A stretch of DNA of 64,000 nt from Ehrlichia japonica. Its GTDB lineage: Bacteria; Pseudomonadota; Alphaproteobacteria; Rickettsiales; Anaplasmataceae. The stretch lies in assembly GCF_000632845.1 (NCBI RefSeq), contig NZ_CP007474.1:124001-188000 (forward strand), given 5' to 3'. Numbering within the stretch: the stretch's first letter is position 1; each line of letters opens with the position of its first letter. Below the pieces are notes generated by a model, which worked only from the letters and a program-made list of their open reading frames with translations, was not told where the DNA came from and made no database searches. Positions 54,756 through 64,000 of this stretch are shown one piece after another. The position numbers and the translations under genes were made by a program.

Positions 54756-56009
54756 TTAACTTATTGTATGTAAATCCGATTTTGTGCTATCAAGTCCAAA
54801 ATTGGAATGTAGAGCTACTGTAGCAAGTTGACTGTCTTTTCTCCATATTAGAACGCTGATTTTTATTTCTGAAGTAGTAACTGCCAGTATTTTTATGTTA
54901 TTAGATGTTAACGTATGAAACATCTTATAAGCTACTCCAGAGTGAGAAATCATACCTACTCCAATAATAGAAATCTTTGCAACTTCAGAATTGATTATTA
55001 AATTCTGGTACATAAGCTCAGTTTGAATCTCTGTTAAGAATGTTGTTGTTGTTTGCAAGTCCTCTTCTGAAATTGTAAAAGTAATGTCATTTGCATTATT
55101 GTCATTCATATTTTGGATGATCATGTCAACGTTAATGTTTTTTTCTGCTATTGCGTTGAATACAGTGGTAATTCCAGATAGTGTTTTTACCTCTTTTAAT
55201 GTAACACTTGCTGTCTTATTGTTACATGTGATCCCAGTAATCAATTGGCTTTCCATATTTGATTCTCCTTTTTTACATAACATTGTCCCATTTCCAGGAT
55301 TGAAAGTAGATAATATGCACAATTTTATATTATATTTCATTGCTATTTCTACTGAGCGTACTTGTAATACTTTAGCTCCAAGAGAAGACATTTCTATCAT
55401 TTCATCGTATGTAATGTAATCTAATTTACGTGCTTTTGGTACTATATTGGGATCTGCTGTATATATTCCATTTACATCTGTATAGATATAGCATAGATCT
55501 ATACCTAATGCTGCTGCAATTGCTACAGCTGAGGTATCAGATCCTCCTCTACCTAAAGTTGTTACTCTGTTGTTTTTGTGCATTCCTTGAAATCCAGCAA
55601 CAATAGCAACGTCATTGTTAGATAGGGAATCCTGTAATGAGCATGTATTAATATCTATAATTCTTGCTTTAGTGTGGTCTTCCGTCGTTACTATTGGTAA
55701 TTGCCATCCTAGCCATGATTGCGCATTGATTCCTATTTTTTGGAGAGCCAATGATAGTAGTCCGCATGATATTTGTTCTCCTGAAGAAATAATTAGGTCA
55801 TATTCGGAGCGCTCAGGTTGGGATTTCACATCAGAGATTTGTTTAATTTGTGAAATGATGTTATCAGTAAATTTTCCCATAGCTGATACTATTACAACTA
55901 CTTTGTAATTATTGTTAACATCTTGTTTTATTATTTCTGCAACTCTATTAATACACTTTATGTCTTGTAAAGAAGTTCCTCCGAATTTTTTTACTAAAAT
56001 CTTCTTCAT
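54756..56009 (-). CDS. lysC: aspartate kinase
   Basis: First step of the aspartate family, leading to diaminopimelate and lysine in Ehrlichia. 417 aa, the monofunctional form. Seen: N-terminal 'VKKFGGTSLQD', 'TTLGRGGSDTSAVAIAAAL', and 'CYIYTDVNGIYTADPNIVP', followed by two ACT regulatory domains (about 265-400) that normally bind feedback amino acids. Isolated. Confidence 0.96.
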   Translation of the reverse strand: MKKILVKKFGGTSLQDIKCINRVAEIIKQDVNNNYKVVVIVSAMGKFTDNIISQIKQISDVKSQPERSEYDLIISSGEQISCGLLSLALQKIGINAQSWLGWQLPIVTTEDHTKARIIDINTCSLQDSLSNNDVAIVAGFQGMHKNNRVTTLGRGGSDTSAVAIAAALGIDLCYIYTDVNGIYTADPNIVPKARKLDYITYDEMIEMSSLGAKVLQVRSVEIAMKYNIKLCILSTFNPGNGTMLCKKGESNMESQLITGITCNNKTASVTLKEVKTLSGITTVFNAIAEKNINVDMIIQNMNDNNANDITFTISEEDLQTTTTFLTEIQTELMYQNLIINSEVAKISIIGVGMISHSGVAYKMFHTLTSNNIKILAVTTSEIKISVLIWRKDSQLATVALHSNFGLDSTKSDLHTIS

Positions 56010-56654
56010 TATTGTGTGCTAAGAATATATGACTATCATCTTAAATGATAAGTGATTTTTTATATTTTGCAAAGTTTGTATTAATGCAGTTAAATTCTTT
56101 GTTACATAATTAGTATTATAAAACAACAGCTATAAAAAAGTTTTATATAAAAAACTCGATTTTGTCCAGCTGAAATGTCATAAGCTATGATTTTGTATGA
56201 TTATGTTACTGCTTTGAAGAGTATAATCAATCCTGATATCAATTTTTTATAAAATATTATATTGATTTTATAGTATAAGATAATAAAGGTTTATCCATAG
56301 CTAATGTTTATAAATATAGTTATGATGTCCTAATATTTTTGTAAATTACTAATGAATAGAAGATATTTAAGATATTTATATGAAATAAATATCTATTATA
56401 TGATGAATTTTTATAGGATGATGTCTGTCATTCCTTAAATAGTGTTATATTAGTATAATCTTGTGGTAATTGTATTTAATTTACATAAGTAGGTTTTGTG
56501 TATAAGTTGCTCATAAGAATTATTTAGTTAGAAGTTATAGTTCCATATGTGGTTTTATAAGTAATGTTTTTGTGATATTTGCAAATATTAAATTAATATA
56601 ACTAAAATTATGTGATAAATTGCTAGTGGTATAAGGTAACAACAATGCTAATTT
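56010..56654. other. divergent gap lysC / metG
   Basis: About 645 bp, AT-rich, stop-dense. Must contain promoters for lysC (minus) and metG (plus). No repeat, hairpin or RNA gene I can support. Confidence 0.5.
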
Positions 56655-58175
56655 ATGAATAATATATATATTACTACTCCTATTTATTATGTTAATGATG
56701 TTCCACATGTAGGTCATGTTTATACAAGTTTGATATGTGATATTATAGCGCGATTTATGCGTCTTGGTGGGTGTAATGTGAAATTTATAACTGGAACAGA
56801 TGAACATGGACAAAAAATAGAAAAAGCAGCTCAAGAACGTAATATGTCATTGGTACACTTCACTGATAATACGAGTGCTGTATTTAAACAATTAGCTGAT
56901 GTTATGAACTATAGTTATGATGACTTTATTCGTACAACAGAGGTGAGACATCAAAGAGCTGTTGTAGCTTTGTGGCAGCGTTTATGTGATAATGGAGCAA
57001 TATATTTAGGTAGTTATTCTGGTTGGTATGCAGTAAGAGATGAAACATTTTATCAAGAAAAAGAATTAGTTGATGGTAAAGCTCCTACAGGGGCTGAGGT
57101 AGAATGGATAGAAGAACCGAGTTATTTCTTTCGATTATCAGATTTTCAAGAAAGATTATTAAGTTTTTATGCAGAGAATCCTGATTTTGTTACTCCTAAA
57201 TGTCGATATAATGAGGTCATATCATTTGTTAAATCAGGGTTGAAAGATCTTTCTATATCAAGGCAGAATGTTTCATGGGGAATAAAAGTACCAAATGATG
57301 ACAAACATGTTATTTATGTCTGGGTTGATGCTTTAACAAATTATCTGACAGGGTTAGGATTCCCTGATATTAACCATAAAGATTATCAAGCTTATTGGGC
57401 AGGTGATAATAGTTTTGTTTTACAAGTTGTCGGAAAAGATATATTGAGATTTCATGCTGTGTACTGGCCTGCTATTCTAATGGCAGCTGACTTACCTTTA
57501 CCTAAAAAAATCTTAACTCATGGTTGGTGGACTAATGAAGGACAAAAAATCTCTAAATCTTTAGGTAATGTTATAAGACCTTTTGATTTGGTAGAAGAGT
57601 TTGGAGTTGATCAATTGAGATATTTTTTAATTAAAGAAATGCCAATAGGGAACGATGGAGATTTTAAAAGAAGCAGTCTTATTAATTGTATAAATTATGA
57701 TTTAGCAAATAATATAGGGAATCTTGTACAGAGGACTATCTCTCTGTTGTACAAAGAGTGTGGAGGAGTTATACCAACAATAAGTAATGATTTGTTACGT
57801 GATGAGGAAGTTCTACCAAATTATCAAGATATTCTTGAAAGAGTTAGGGATTGTGTTATGCATTATAATTTAAATGGGATGATACATATTATAGAACAGT
57901 TATCTTCTACAGCCAATGAATATATTACAGTGAGAGCACCATGGAAATTATCTAAAAGTGATTCTAGAGTTATGAAAGCAGTATTATATAAATTGCTTGA
58001 ATATATTAAATGTATAGGATTACTGTTACAACCTATAATGCCTAAGTTATCATCCAAGATATTGGATCAAATTGGATTACCAGAATGTAATCGTGACTTT
58101 AGTAAATTTTCTATACCTGTGAGTATGAATACAACTTTACCAAAACCAGAACCTATTTTTGCAAAGATTGTGTAA
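56655..58175 (+). CDS. metG: methionyl-tRNA synthetase
   Basis: Class I synthetase that charges tRNA(Met). 506 aa. 'HVGH' at 18-21 is the HIGH motif and 'KISKS' at 298-302 the KMSKS motif. The connective peptide lacks the zinc-knuckle Cys and there is no C-terminal dimerisation domain, so it belongs to the short zinc-free type common in alphaproteobacteria. Start ATG 56655. A likely terminator lies about 50 bp downstream. Confidence 0.97.
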   Translation: MNNIYITTPIYYVNDVPHVGHVYTSLICDIIARFMRLGGCNVKFITGTDEHGQKIEKAAQERNMSLVHFTDNTSAVFKQLADVMNYSYDDFIRTTEVRHQRAVVALWQRLCDNGAIYLGSYSGWYAVRDETFYQEKELVDGKAPTGAEVEWIEEPSYFFRLSDFQERLLSFYAENPDFVTPKCRYNEVISFVKSGLKDLSISRQNVSWGIKVPNDDKHVIYVWVDALTNYLTGLGFPDINHKDYQAYWAGDNSFVLQVVGKDILRFHAVYWPAILMAADLPLPKKILTHGWWTNEGQKISKSLGNVIRPFDLVEEFGVDQLRYFLIKEMPIGNDGDFKRSSLINCINYDLANNIGNLVQRTISLLYKECGGVIPTISNDLLRDEEVLPNYQDILERVRDCVMHYNLNGMIHIIEQLSSTANEYITVRAPWKLSKSDSRVMKAVLYKLLEYIKCIGLLLQPIMPKLSSKILDQIGLPECNRDFSKFSIPVSMNTTLPKPEPIFAKIV

Positions 58176-58224
58176 GCTGCATATATACTTGGTAGCATAT
58201 AGAATATGTAGCATTATGTATAGT

Positions 58225-58281
58225 CACAACTATGGCAGTTGTGTTGAAGTGTGTGGTTTCCTCTGTATAAGGAAGTTTTTT
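58225..58281 (+). terminator. likely terminator downstream of metG
   Basis: CACAACT-ATGGC-AGTTGTG (58225-58243, perfect 7-bp stem) lies 50 bp after the stop. It is followed by TTCCT-CTGTATA-AGGAA (58258-58274) and GTTTTTTG. The second stem with its T-run fits an intrinsic terminator. Confidence 0.6.
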
Positions 58282-58614
58282 GTATATAAAATTGTCAAAC
58301 TTGAATAAGTATTGGTTGTAAGTTATAAATTTTTATTAGTAAATATTTTAATTGGGTTCAGTATGCCTCTGTCTTATAATATTGCAGTTTTGAATAAATT
58401 CGACAGATTGTGGAAGCGTCAGATAGTAAGTACCTATATGAAATTAAACTTCTCTTTTGTGAAAATACTATATAAGTTGATATACTACTAGATACTATAA
58501 TTATTGTTTAAACGTATCAAGTGTATGTTGTCTAAGGTTTGCGTGGATTGACATTGGTAATGAATATATTATTTTCTGGTGGTTGTTAAACTGACATTAT
58601 TTTTATGTCTAAAA

Positions 58615-58980
58615 GTTCTATAGAAGAAAATTTTAACATTAAGATCAATATATTTTCCAAGCAATGTATGTAGAAACATAGATTATGATATTTTACCTTA
58701 ACGAAATTAAAGTTCCTTATACAATATTTTTTTGATAACTATTATCTATAAAAGAAAACTTTAGTTAGAATTAGTTATGTTTTCCAAGCAGTATATTATG
58801 TCTAAAAGCTCTATAGAAGAAAATTTTAACATTAAGATCAATATATTTTCCAAGCAATGTATGTAGAAACATAGATTATGATATTTTATCTTAACGAAAT
58901 TAAAGTTCCTTATACAATATTTTTTGATAACTATTATCTATAAAAAAAACTTTAGTTAGGATTAGTTATGTTTTCCAAGC
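58615..58980. repeat. 183-bp tandem duplication that includes the ubiE 3' end
   Basis: Copy 1 is 58615-58797 and copy 2 is 58798-58980. Both contain 'TCTATAGAAGAAAATTTTAACA', 'GTAGAAACATAGATTATGATA' and 'TTATGTTTTCCAAGCAGTATAT'. They differ at about ten sites. The last of these motifs is the final codons of ubiE (minus strand), so the repeat unit took in the gene end. A shorter 'TTTTCCAAGCAATGTATG' inside each unit looks like an older decayed copy. 58282-58614 is AT-rich spacer. Confidence 0.93.
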
Positions 58981-59658
58981 AGTATATAATGTAACTATAC
59001 CAAAACATAAATTAGTATATTTTATTTGGGTAAAATTAGAGTTTTCAATTTCTTGTGCAAAATCTTCTTGATATGGAAATTTGCTTATACTATCTACTAA
59101 GTATTGATATGAAGCCTTATCTTTTGCTACTACTTGCCCTATGTTAGGGATAATATTGAATGAATAAAAGTCATATAATTTGTAAAGAGGATGACTTTCT
59201 TTTAAGGGAGAAAACTCTAGACATATGAATTTTCCTCCTTGCTTAAGGACTCTATATGCTTCGTTTAATGCAAGATGTCTGTAAGAAACATTACGTATGC
59301 CAAAGGAAATTGTATAATATTCGAAACTATTGTCTGGAAATGGTAGTTGTTCTGCATTACCACATACCCATTTGAGATTTAATACGTTTGCATTGATAGC
59401 ATTGTCTCTTCCATGATTTAACATTTTAGGATTAATATCACACACTGTTATATCTACATTTTGTTTGTTTTTTGCTACTTTTATAGCTATATCTCCAGTA
59501 CCGGATGCAACATCAAGTAAACTTCCACTAATGATGTTCTGAATTACTTTATTTTTCCATAGCCTGTGCAGACCAAAGCTCATTATATCGTTCATTAAAT
59601 CGTAACGAGGAGCTACTGAAGTAAAAACTTGATTAACAAACTTTGATCTTTCATGCAT
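58966..59658 (-). CDS. ubiE: ubiquinone/menaquinone C-methyltransferase UbiE
   Basis: SAM-dependent C-methylation in ubiquinone synthesis. 230 aa. SAM motif I 'LLDVASGTGDIAI' at about 47-59; also 'RYDLMNDIMSFGLHRLWK' and 'ISFGIRNV', which are UbiE signatures. The start is 3 bp after the hslU stop, so it ends the hslV-hslU-ubiE operon. The extreme C terminus lies within the 183-bp duplication, so its end may differ between strains. Confidence 0.96.
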   Translation of the reverse strand: MHERSKFVNQVFTSVAPRYDLMNDIMSFGLHRLWKNKVIQNIISGSLLDVASGTGDIAIKVAKNKQNVDITVCDINPKMLNHGRDNAINANVLNLKWVCGNAEQLPFPDNSFEYYTISFGIRNVSYRHLALNEAYRVLKQGGKFICLEFSPLKESHPLYKLYDFYSFNIIPNIGQVVAKDKASYQYLVDSISKFPYQEDFAQEIENSNFTQIKYTNLCFGIVTLYTAWKT

Positions 59659-59661
59659 GAC

Positions 59662-61140
59662 TTATAGTATAAATTTCGATAAATCTAATTGCTTTGAAAT
59701 ATCTTCCAGTTTCTTCTTTACATATTCGCTATCGATGACGTATGTTTTACCACTATTTTCTGTTGCAGTATAGCTGATATCTTCCATTAGTTTTTCTAAA
59801 ATGGTGTGTAATCTACGAGCTCCAATGTTTTCAACTTCTCTGTTAACTGTGGATGCTATTTCAGCTATAGTAGATACTCCTTCATCAGTGAAGTCAATGG
59901 TAATATTTTCAGTTCTCATTAATGCACAGTATTGCTTTAATAAACTTGATTCTGGTTCAGTTAGAATCCGCACTAAATCATCTTTACTAAGTGGTTTAAG
60001 CTCTACTCTTATAGGAAGACGTCCCTGCAATTCAGGTAATAAATCAGAAGGCTTAGCCAGGTGAAATGCTCCAGATGCTATGAATAAAATATGATCGGTT
60101 GTAATAGTGCCATATTTTGTTGTTACACTTGTTCCTTCAAGCAACGGTAGAAGGTCTCTTTGTACACCTTCTCTGTTAACTTCTCCTCTGATTTCTGTAC
60201 GAGCTGCAATTTTATCTATTTCATCTAGGAACACAATACCATCATTACTTGCTAGTTGCAAAGCTTCCTTTATTATCTTATCCTCATCCATTAATTTTTC
60301 ACTTTCTTCATTAATCAGCAGTTCTCTTGCCTCTTTTACAGTAACTTTTATGGTTTTGAGTTGTTTATTATTTCCTAACATTTTATGTACAATCTCGTTG
60401 ATGTTCATAATGCCAACTTGACTTCCTGGAATATTAGGAAGATCAATGGAGGGGATTACATTTTTACTTTCTTTGATAGATATTGAAATCTCAGAATTTT
60501 CAAATTCACCATTTCTTAGCTTGTTTTGGAAGATGGTTTTTGTTTCTTGACTTGCATCAGCTCCAATCAATGCATCAAGAATTATATTTTCTGATAAAGT
60601 TTTTGCTTTTTTCTCTACAATTTTACGAAACTTTTCTTTTACTAGGTTAATAGCTACATCAACTAAGTCACGTATAATAGAATCTACATCTCTACCTACA
60701 TATCCTATTTCAGTAAATTTGGTAGCCTCAACTTTTATAAAAGGGGCTTTTGCAAGTTTTGCTAGTCTACGAGCTATTTCTGTTTTGCCAATACCTGTAT
60801 GTCCTATCATTAAAATGTTTTTAGGAATAATCTCTTCTCTTAATGGTTCAGGTACTCTATTACGGCGCCAGCGATTTCTTAAGGCAATAGCCACAGCACG
60901 TTTTGCGTCTGATTGTCCTATAATAAACCTGTCTAGTTCTTGTGTAATTTGTTGAGGAGTTAGTTCTTGAGAGCTATATGAGTCATCTACATCTAAATTT
61001 GTTCCATCTTCACAGGCTGCTGTATTAGTAGTATTTTCGCTTTTTAGTAGTGCGTAACCAGCTTGTCCATTATTTAGGGCATCTGTTGTATTTGCTGTAT
61101 CATCATTTAGTTTGAGTTTATTATTTGGTGTGACAAACAT
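59662..61140 (-). CDS. hslU: HslU ATPase of the HslUV protease
   Basis: AAA+ unfoldase that feeds substrates to HslV. 492 aa. Walker A 'GHTGIGKT' at 113-120; Walker B '[12 protein letters not shown]'; the C-terminal tail 'LDLSKFIL' that docks HslV is kept. The family start ('[18 protein letters not shown]') begins only at about residue 59, so an extra hydrophilic Asn/Thr-rich stretch of about 58 residues precedes it. The gap to hslV is 1 bp, which supports the given start. Confidence 0.96.
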   Translation of the reverse strand: MFVTPNNKLKLNDDTANTTDALNNGQAGYALLKSENTTNTAACEDGTNLDVDDSYSSQELTPQQITQELDRFIIGQSDAKRAVAIALRNRWRRNRVPEPLREEIIPKNILMIGHTGIGKTEIARRLAKLAKAPFIKVEATKFTEIGYVGRDVDSIIRDLVDVAINLVKEKFRKIVEKKAKTLSENIILDALIGADASQETKTIFQNKLRNGEFENSEISISIKESKNVIPSIDLPNIPGSQVGIMNINEIVHKMLGNNKQLKTIKVTVKEARELLINEESEKLMDEDKIIKEALQLASNDGIVFLDEIDKIAARTEIRGEVNREGVQRDLLPLLEGTSVTTKYGTITTDHILFIASGAFHLAKPSDLLPELQGRLPIRVELKPLSKDDLVRILTEPESSLLKQYCALMRTENITIDFTDEGVSTIAEIASTVNREVENIGARRLHTILEKLMEDISYTATENSGKTYVIDSEYVKKKLEDISKQLDLSKFIL

Positions 61141-61141
61141 T

Positions 61142-61711
61142 TTAATCCTCTATTTTTTCCATAATAATATTGTTATTTGTATAAATACATATTTCAGAAG
61201 CTATTTTCATTGCAGTAGCAATTATGTATTCTAAAGTCATATTTTGAGAAAATTGATCATTAGATTCGCATAAAGCTTTTGCTGCTGCCAATGCGTAATT
61301 GCCTCCTGATCCAATAGCTGCAATCCCATTTTCTGGTTCTAAAACATCTCCGTTGCCTGATATTATTAGAGATATTGACTTATCTGCGACAATCATCATT
61401 GCCTCTAACCTGCGCAGATATCTGTCCATTCTCCAATCTTTTGCTAATTCTACACATGCGCGAAGCAGTTGTCCAGGGTGTTTCTCTAGTTTACTTTCTA
61501 ATCTTTCAAACAAGGTAAAAGCATCTGCTGTTGCACCTGCAAATCCTGTGATTACTGTGTCATTAGCTAAACGTTTTATTTTTTTTGCTGAATTTTTTAC
61601 TACAGTATGTCCTAAAGATACCTGTCCATCTCCTGCAATTATCACTTTATTGTCTCTGCGAATACATAAAATAGTGGTTCCATACATTATACTATTATCT
61701 TTGTGTTCCAT
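61142..61711 (-). CDS. hslV: HslV peptidase subunit
   Basis: N-terminal-nucleophile threonine protease of HslUV. 189 aa. Mature protein would start at T12 ('[12 protein letters not shown]'), with 'GDGQVSLG', 'KKIKRL', '[17 protein letters not shown]' and '[15 protein letters not shown]', all typical. The true start may be M9. First gene of the operon; its promoter should lie in 61712-61900. Confidence 0.96.
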   Translation of the reverse strand: MEHKDNSIMYGTTILCIRRDNKVIIAGDGQVSLGHTVVKNSAKKIKRLANDTVITGFAGATADAFTLFERLESKLEKHPGQLLRACVELAKDWRMDRYLRRLEAMMIVADKSISLIISGNGDVLEPENGIAAIGSGGNYALAAAKALCESNDQFSQNMTLEYIIATAMKIASEICIYTNNNIIMEKIED

Positions 61712-62599
61712 TATTTTAACTCCTACTTATAACTTAATGAGTGGTGATTTTTTTAACAATACATGGCTTTATCTATACCACTTGAGAAATAAATGTAAAT
61801 TATTAAATACCTTGATCATGGTTTTATGTCACTCTGATAATAGAATATTTAACACCAAATAAATGTTAATCATGTTGAGTTACGATATTACTAATAGAAT
61901 ACAAGCACCCCCTTACATATAAATGAAAGTCTACCACTAATCAATATGTCTAAACAGTAATTAATAAATTATAAAACTATTAAATCTACTAATTAGGTCA
62001 TGTAGTTTACCAAAATAATAATTTTCTGACAAATAGTAATTTCAATTAATGTTTTTTCCTATGTTAAAGCACATAAATAGTTTAGAATATTGTAAAAATT
62101 AGTAGTAGTTTTTTTATTTGTATATTTTTAAATGTTATATATAATGAAAAGTTAGGTATTGACTCTGTATTACAATAACGTAATATGTATGGCATTAGTT
62201 AGTGGTTCGTATATTTTTTTAATGCTTCTCATGATATGTTGTAGGTTTGTGTGATGCTAGTTAATGGATGTCTATGGTATAGGTTTTGCTTATGATGCGT
62301 TATGTATAACATACCATTAGTTAGGTCATAGTAAATGATATGTAGTAGAGTTGAAGGTTATTGCGATTAAATAATTTATGTGTTGTCAAAATAAAAAAGT
62401 ATGCTAATTTAGCAAACGTGCCACCATATGTACAAGATTTACTATGTAAATACTTGGAATAGGAAGTTTGCCGTTACTGATCAGTTTGTTTCAAGTACTA
62501 TATTATAATGTTAAAGGTTTGTCTATTTATACGTAAGGGTTATATAAAATGCTTGAACAATTAGTAACCTAACTTGATTTTAGTATAGAGAGAGTTTTT
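61712..62599. other. divergent gap hslV / rho
   Basis: About 890 bp, AT-rich, no coding frame. Small palindrome GCTAA-T-TTAGC near 62403. GAGAG just before 62600 is the rho ribosome site. No RNA gene seen and no recognisable heat-shock promoter. Confidence 0.5.
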
Positions 62600-63988
62600 A
62601 TGTCGGAATCAGAAGATATTGTATTAGATAAAGAAGAGGATAAAGTAGTAGAAGTGGGGGTACAAGAAGAAATAATAGAGGAGAGAACAGATGATCAGGT
62701 ATCAGTACAAGAAGTAAAGGTATTGGATTTAAGTGAATTAAAAAAGAAAACTATAGAAGATCTGTTAAAAATAGCAGAAGATCTTGGAGTAGTAAGTAAT
62801 GGTAGAATGCTGAAACAAGAGATAATCTTTCACTTGATGAAAAAAGTAGTAAGTGATGGAGGTGCAGCAATAGGAGGAGGGGTAGTAGAAATATTATCTG
62901 ATGGTTTTGGATTCTTAAGATCTCCTGAAGCAAATTATGCTGCAAGTGGTGATGATGTATATATTTCTGCAGGACAGATAAAGAAGTTTAATTTAAGAAC
63001 AGGTGATATAGTAAGTGGAGAAATAAGAGCTCCAAGCGAGAAAGAAAGATATTTTACATTAGTAAAAGCACACAGCATAAACTTTACGGATATGGCAAAA
63101 TTACAAAGATATGTGCACTTTGATGATTTAATTCCTCTATATCCAGAAGAAAGAATATTATTAGAATGTAATGATCCTATTAGCTTAAGTAAAAAAGATA
63201 TAAGCATGAGGGTGATAGATATAGTTGCTCCTTTAGGGAAAGGACAGAGAGCCCTGATAGTTGCGCCACCAAGAGCTGGAAAAACAATAATATTACAACA
63301 AATAGCACATTCAATATCTGTGAATCATCCAGATATAGAATTAATAGTTTTACTCATAGGTGAAAGACCAGAAGAAGTTACAGATATGTGTAGATCGGTA
63401 AAAGGCGAAGTAGTAAGCTCTACATTTGATGAACCTGGATATAGACATGTACAGCTTGCAGAAATTGTAATTGAAAAAGCAAAAAGGATGGTAGAACATA
63501 AAAAGAATGTTGTGATATTGCTTGATTCAATTACAAGATTAGCAAGAGCATATAACTCAGTGATACCATCCTCAGGAAAAGTATTAACTGGTGGAGTGGA
63601 TTCTAATGCTTTACAGAGACCAAAAAGATTCTTTGGAGCAGCAAGAAATATAGAGAATGGAGGATCATTAACAATAATAGCGACAGCACTGGTTGAAACT
63701 GGGTCAAAAATGGATGAAGTGATATTTGAAGAGTTCAAAGGAACAGGAAATTGTGAAATAATATTAGACAGAAAAATATCTGATAAAAGAGTATATCCAG
63801 CAATAGACATTTCAAAATCTGGTACAAGAAAAGAAGATATGTTAATAGATAATGTATGTTTGAAGAAAGTATGGTTATTAAGAAGATTGCTATCATCAAT
63901 GGGTTCTGTTGAAGCAATGGAGTTCTTGAGAGATAAATTATCCATAACTAAGGATAATAATGAGTTCTTTGATATGATGAATAGTTGA
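62600..63988 (+). CDS. rho: transcription termination factor Rho
   Basis: Hexameric RNA helicase that ends transcription. 462 aa. An N-terminal acidic extension (1-43) precedes '[21 protein letters not shown]' (in part), the RNA-binding OB fold ('[12 protein letters not shown]'), Walker A 'APPRAGKT' at 222-229, and Q-loop/R-loop motifs '[20 protein letters not shown]' (in part). The N terminus is about 40 residues longer than in E. coli. Rho-dependent termination fits the scarcity of clear intrinsic terminators here. Confidence 0.97.
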   Translation: MSESEDIVLDKEEDKVVEVGVQEEIIEERTDDQVSVQEVKVLDLSELKKKTIEDLLKIAEDLGVVSNGRMLKQEIIFHLMKKVVSDGGAAIGGGVVEILSDGFGFLRSPEANYAASGDDVYISAGQIKKFNLRTGDIVSGEIRAPSEKERYFTLVKAHSINFTDMAKLQRYVHFDDLIPLYPEERILLECNDPISLSKKDISMRVIDIVAPLGKGQRALIVAPPRAGKTIILQQIAHSISVNHPDIELIVLLIGERPEEVTDMCRSVKGEVVSSTFDEPGYRHVQLAEIVIEKAKRMVEHKKNVVILLDSITRLARAYNSVIPSSGKVLTGGVDSNALQRPKRFFGAARNIENGGSLTIIATALVETGSKMDEVIFEEFKGTGNCEIILDRKISDKRVYPAIDISKSGTRKEDMLIDNVCLKKVWLLRRLLSSMGSVEAMEFLRDKLSITKDNNEFFDMMNS

Positions 63989-64000
63989 TCTGTAATATGT

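Overview
The window looks like chromosomal DNA of an obligately intracellular alphaproteobacterium of the family Anaplasmataceae, most likely Ehrlichia. Base composition is very AT-rich. Housekeeping operons are separated by unusually long non-coding gaps that hold tandem repeats of about 130-230 bp. Genus-typical genes are present: tandem virB2 pilin genes, a second virB4, CtrA, a PopZ-like protein and the hflK-hflC-degP operon. The repeat-rich style is most like E. ruminantium; that species call is inference, not proof.

Layout. 1-646 is the end of a 149-bp tandem array. 706-5872 is a tight minus-strand operon in the order hflK-hflC-degP-lolA-rnc-ctaG. 6677-27540 is the accessory region: one isolated virB2, a 1.65-kb empty gap, four tandem virB2 copies and a decayed fifth copy in register, then a virB4 paralogue that has lost its Walker A lysine. 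Three large paralogous Cys-rich exported proteins follow (1917, 1215 and 748 aa). They share an N-terminal core and a glycine-rich domain but have different C-terminal extensions. 27358-27990 is a tandem duplication of the 3' end of the last of these genes.

28208-64000 is mostly housekeeping: purK, apaG, acnA, gatC, prs, mrp, popZ-like, tolC, rplM-rpsI-argC, ppa, an XRE/S24 regulator, ctrA, an RNase D-like gene, dnaN, yajC, purD, bamD, ctaC-ctaD-ctaB, lysC, metG, hslV-hslU-ubiE and rho. I saw no rRNA, tRNA, CRISPR array, insertion sequence or prophage.

How it fits together. The virB2 array, the degenerate VirB4 and the three exported proteins all lie on the plus strand with nothing unrelated between them. 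The best reading is a surface module of the Rickettsiales-type type IV secretion system: variable pilins, a non-catalytic VirB4 scaffold and large extracytoplasmic proteins. The link of the three large proteins to secretion is inferred from position and Cys-rich architecture only. Separately, several loci (P3, argC, ubiE and purely intergenic sites) show the same process, tandem duplication of a gene 3' end or flank followed by decay, which explains much of the non-coding DNA.
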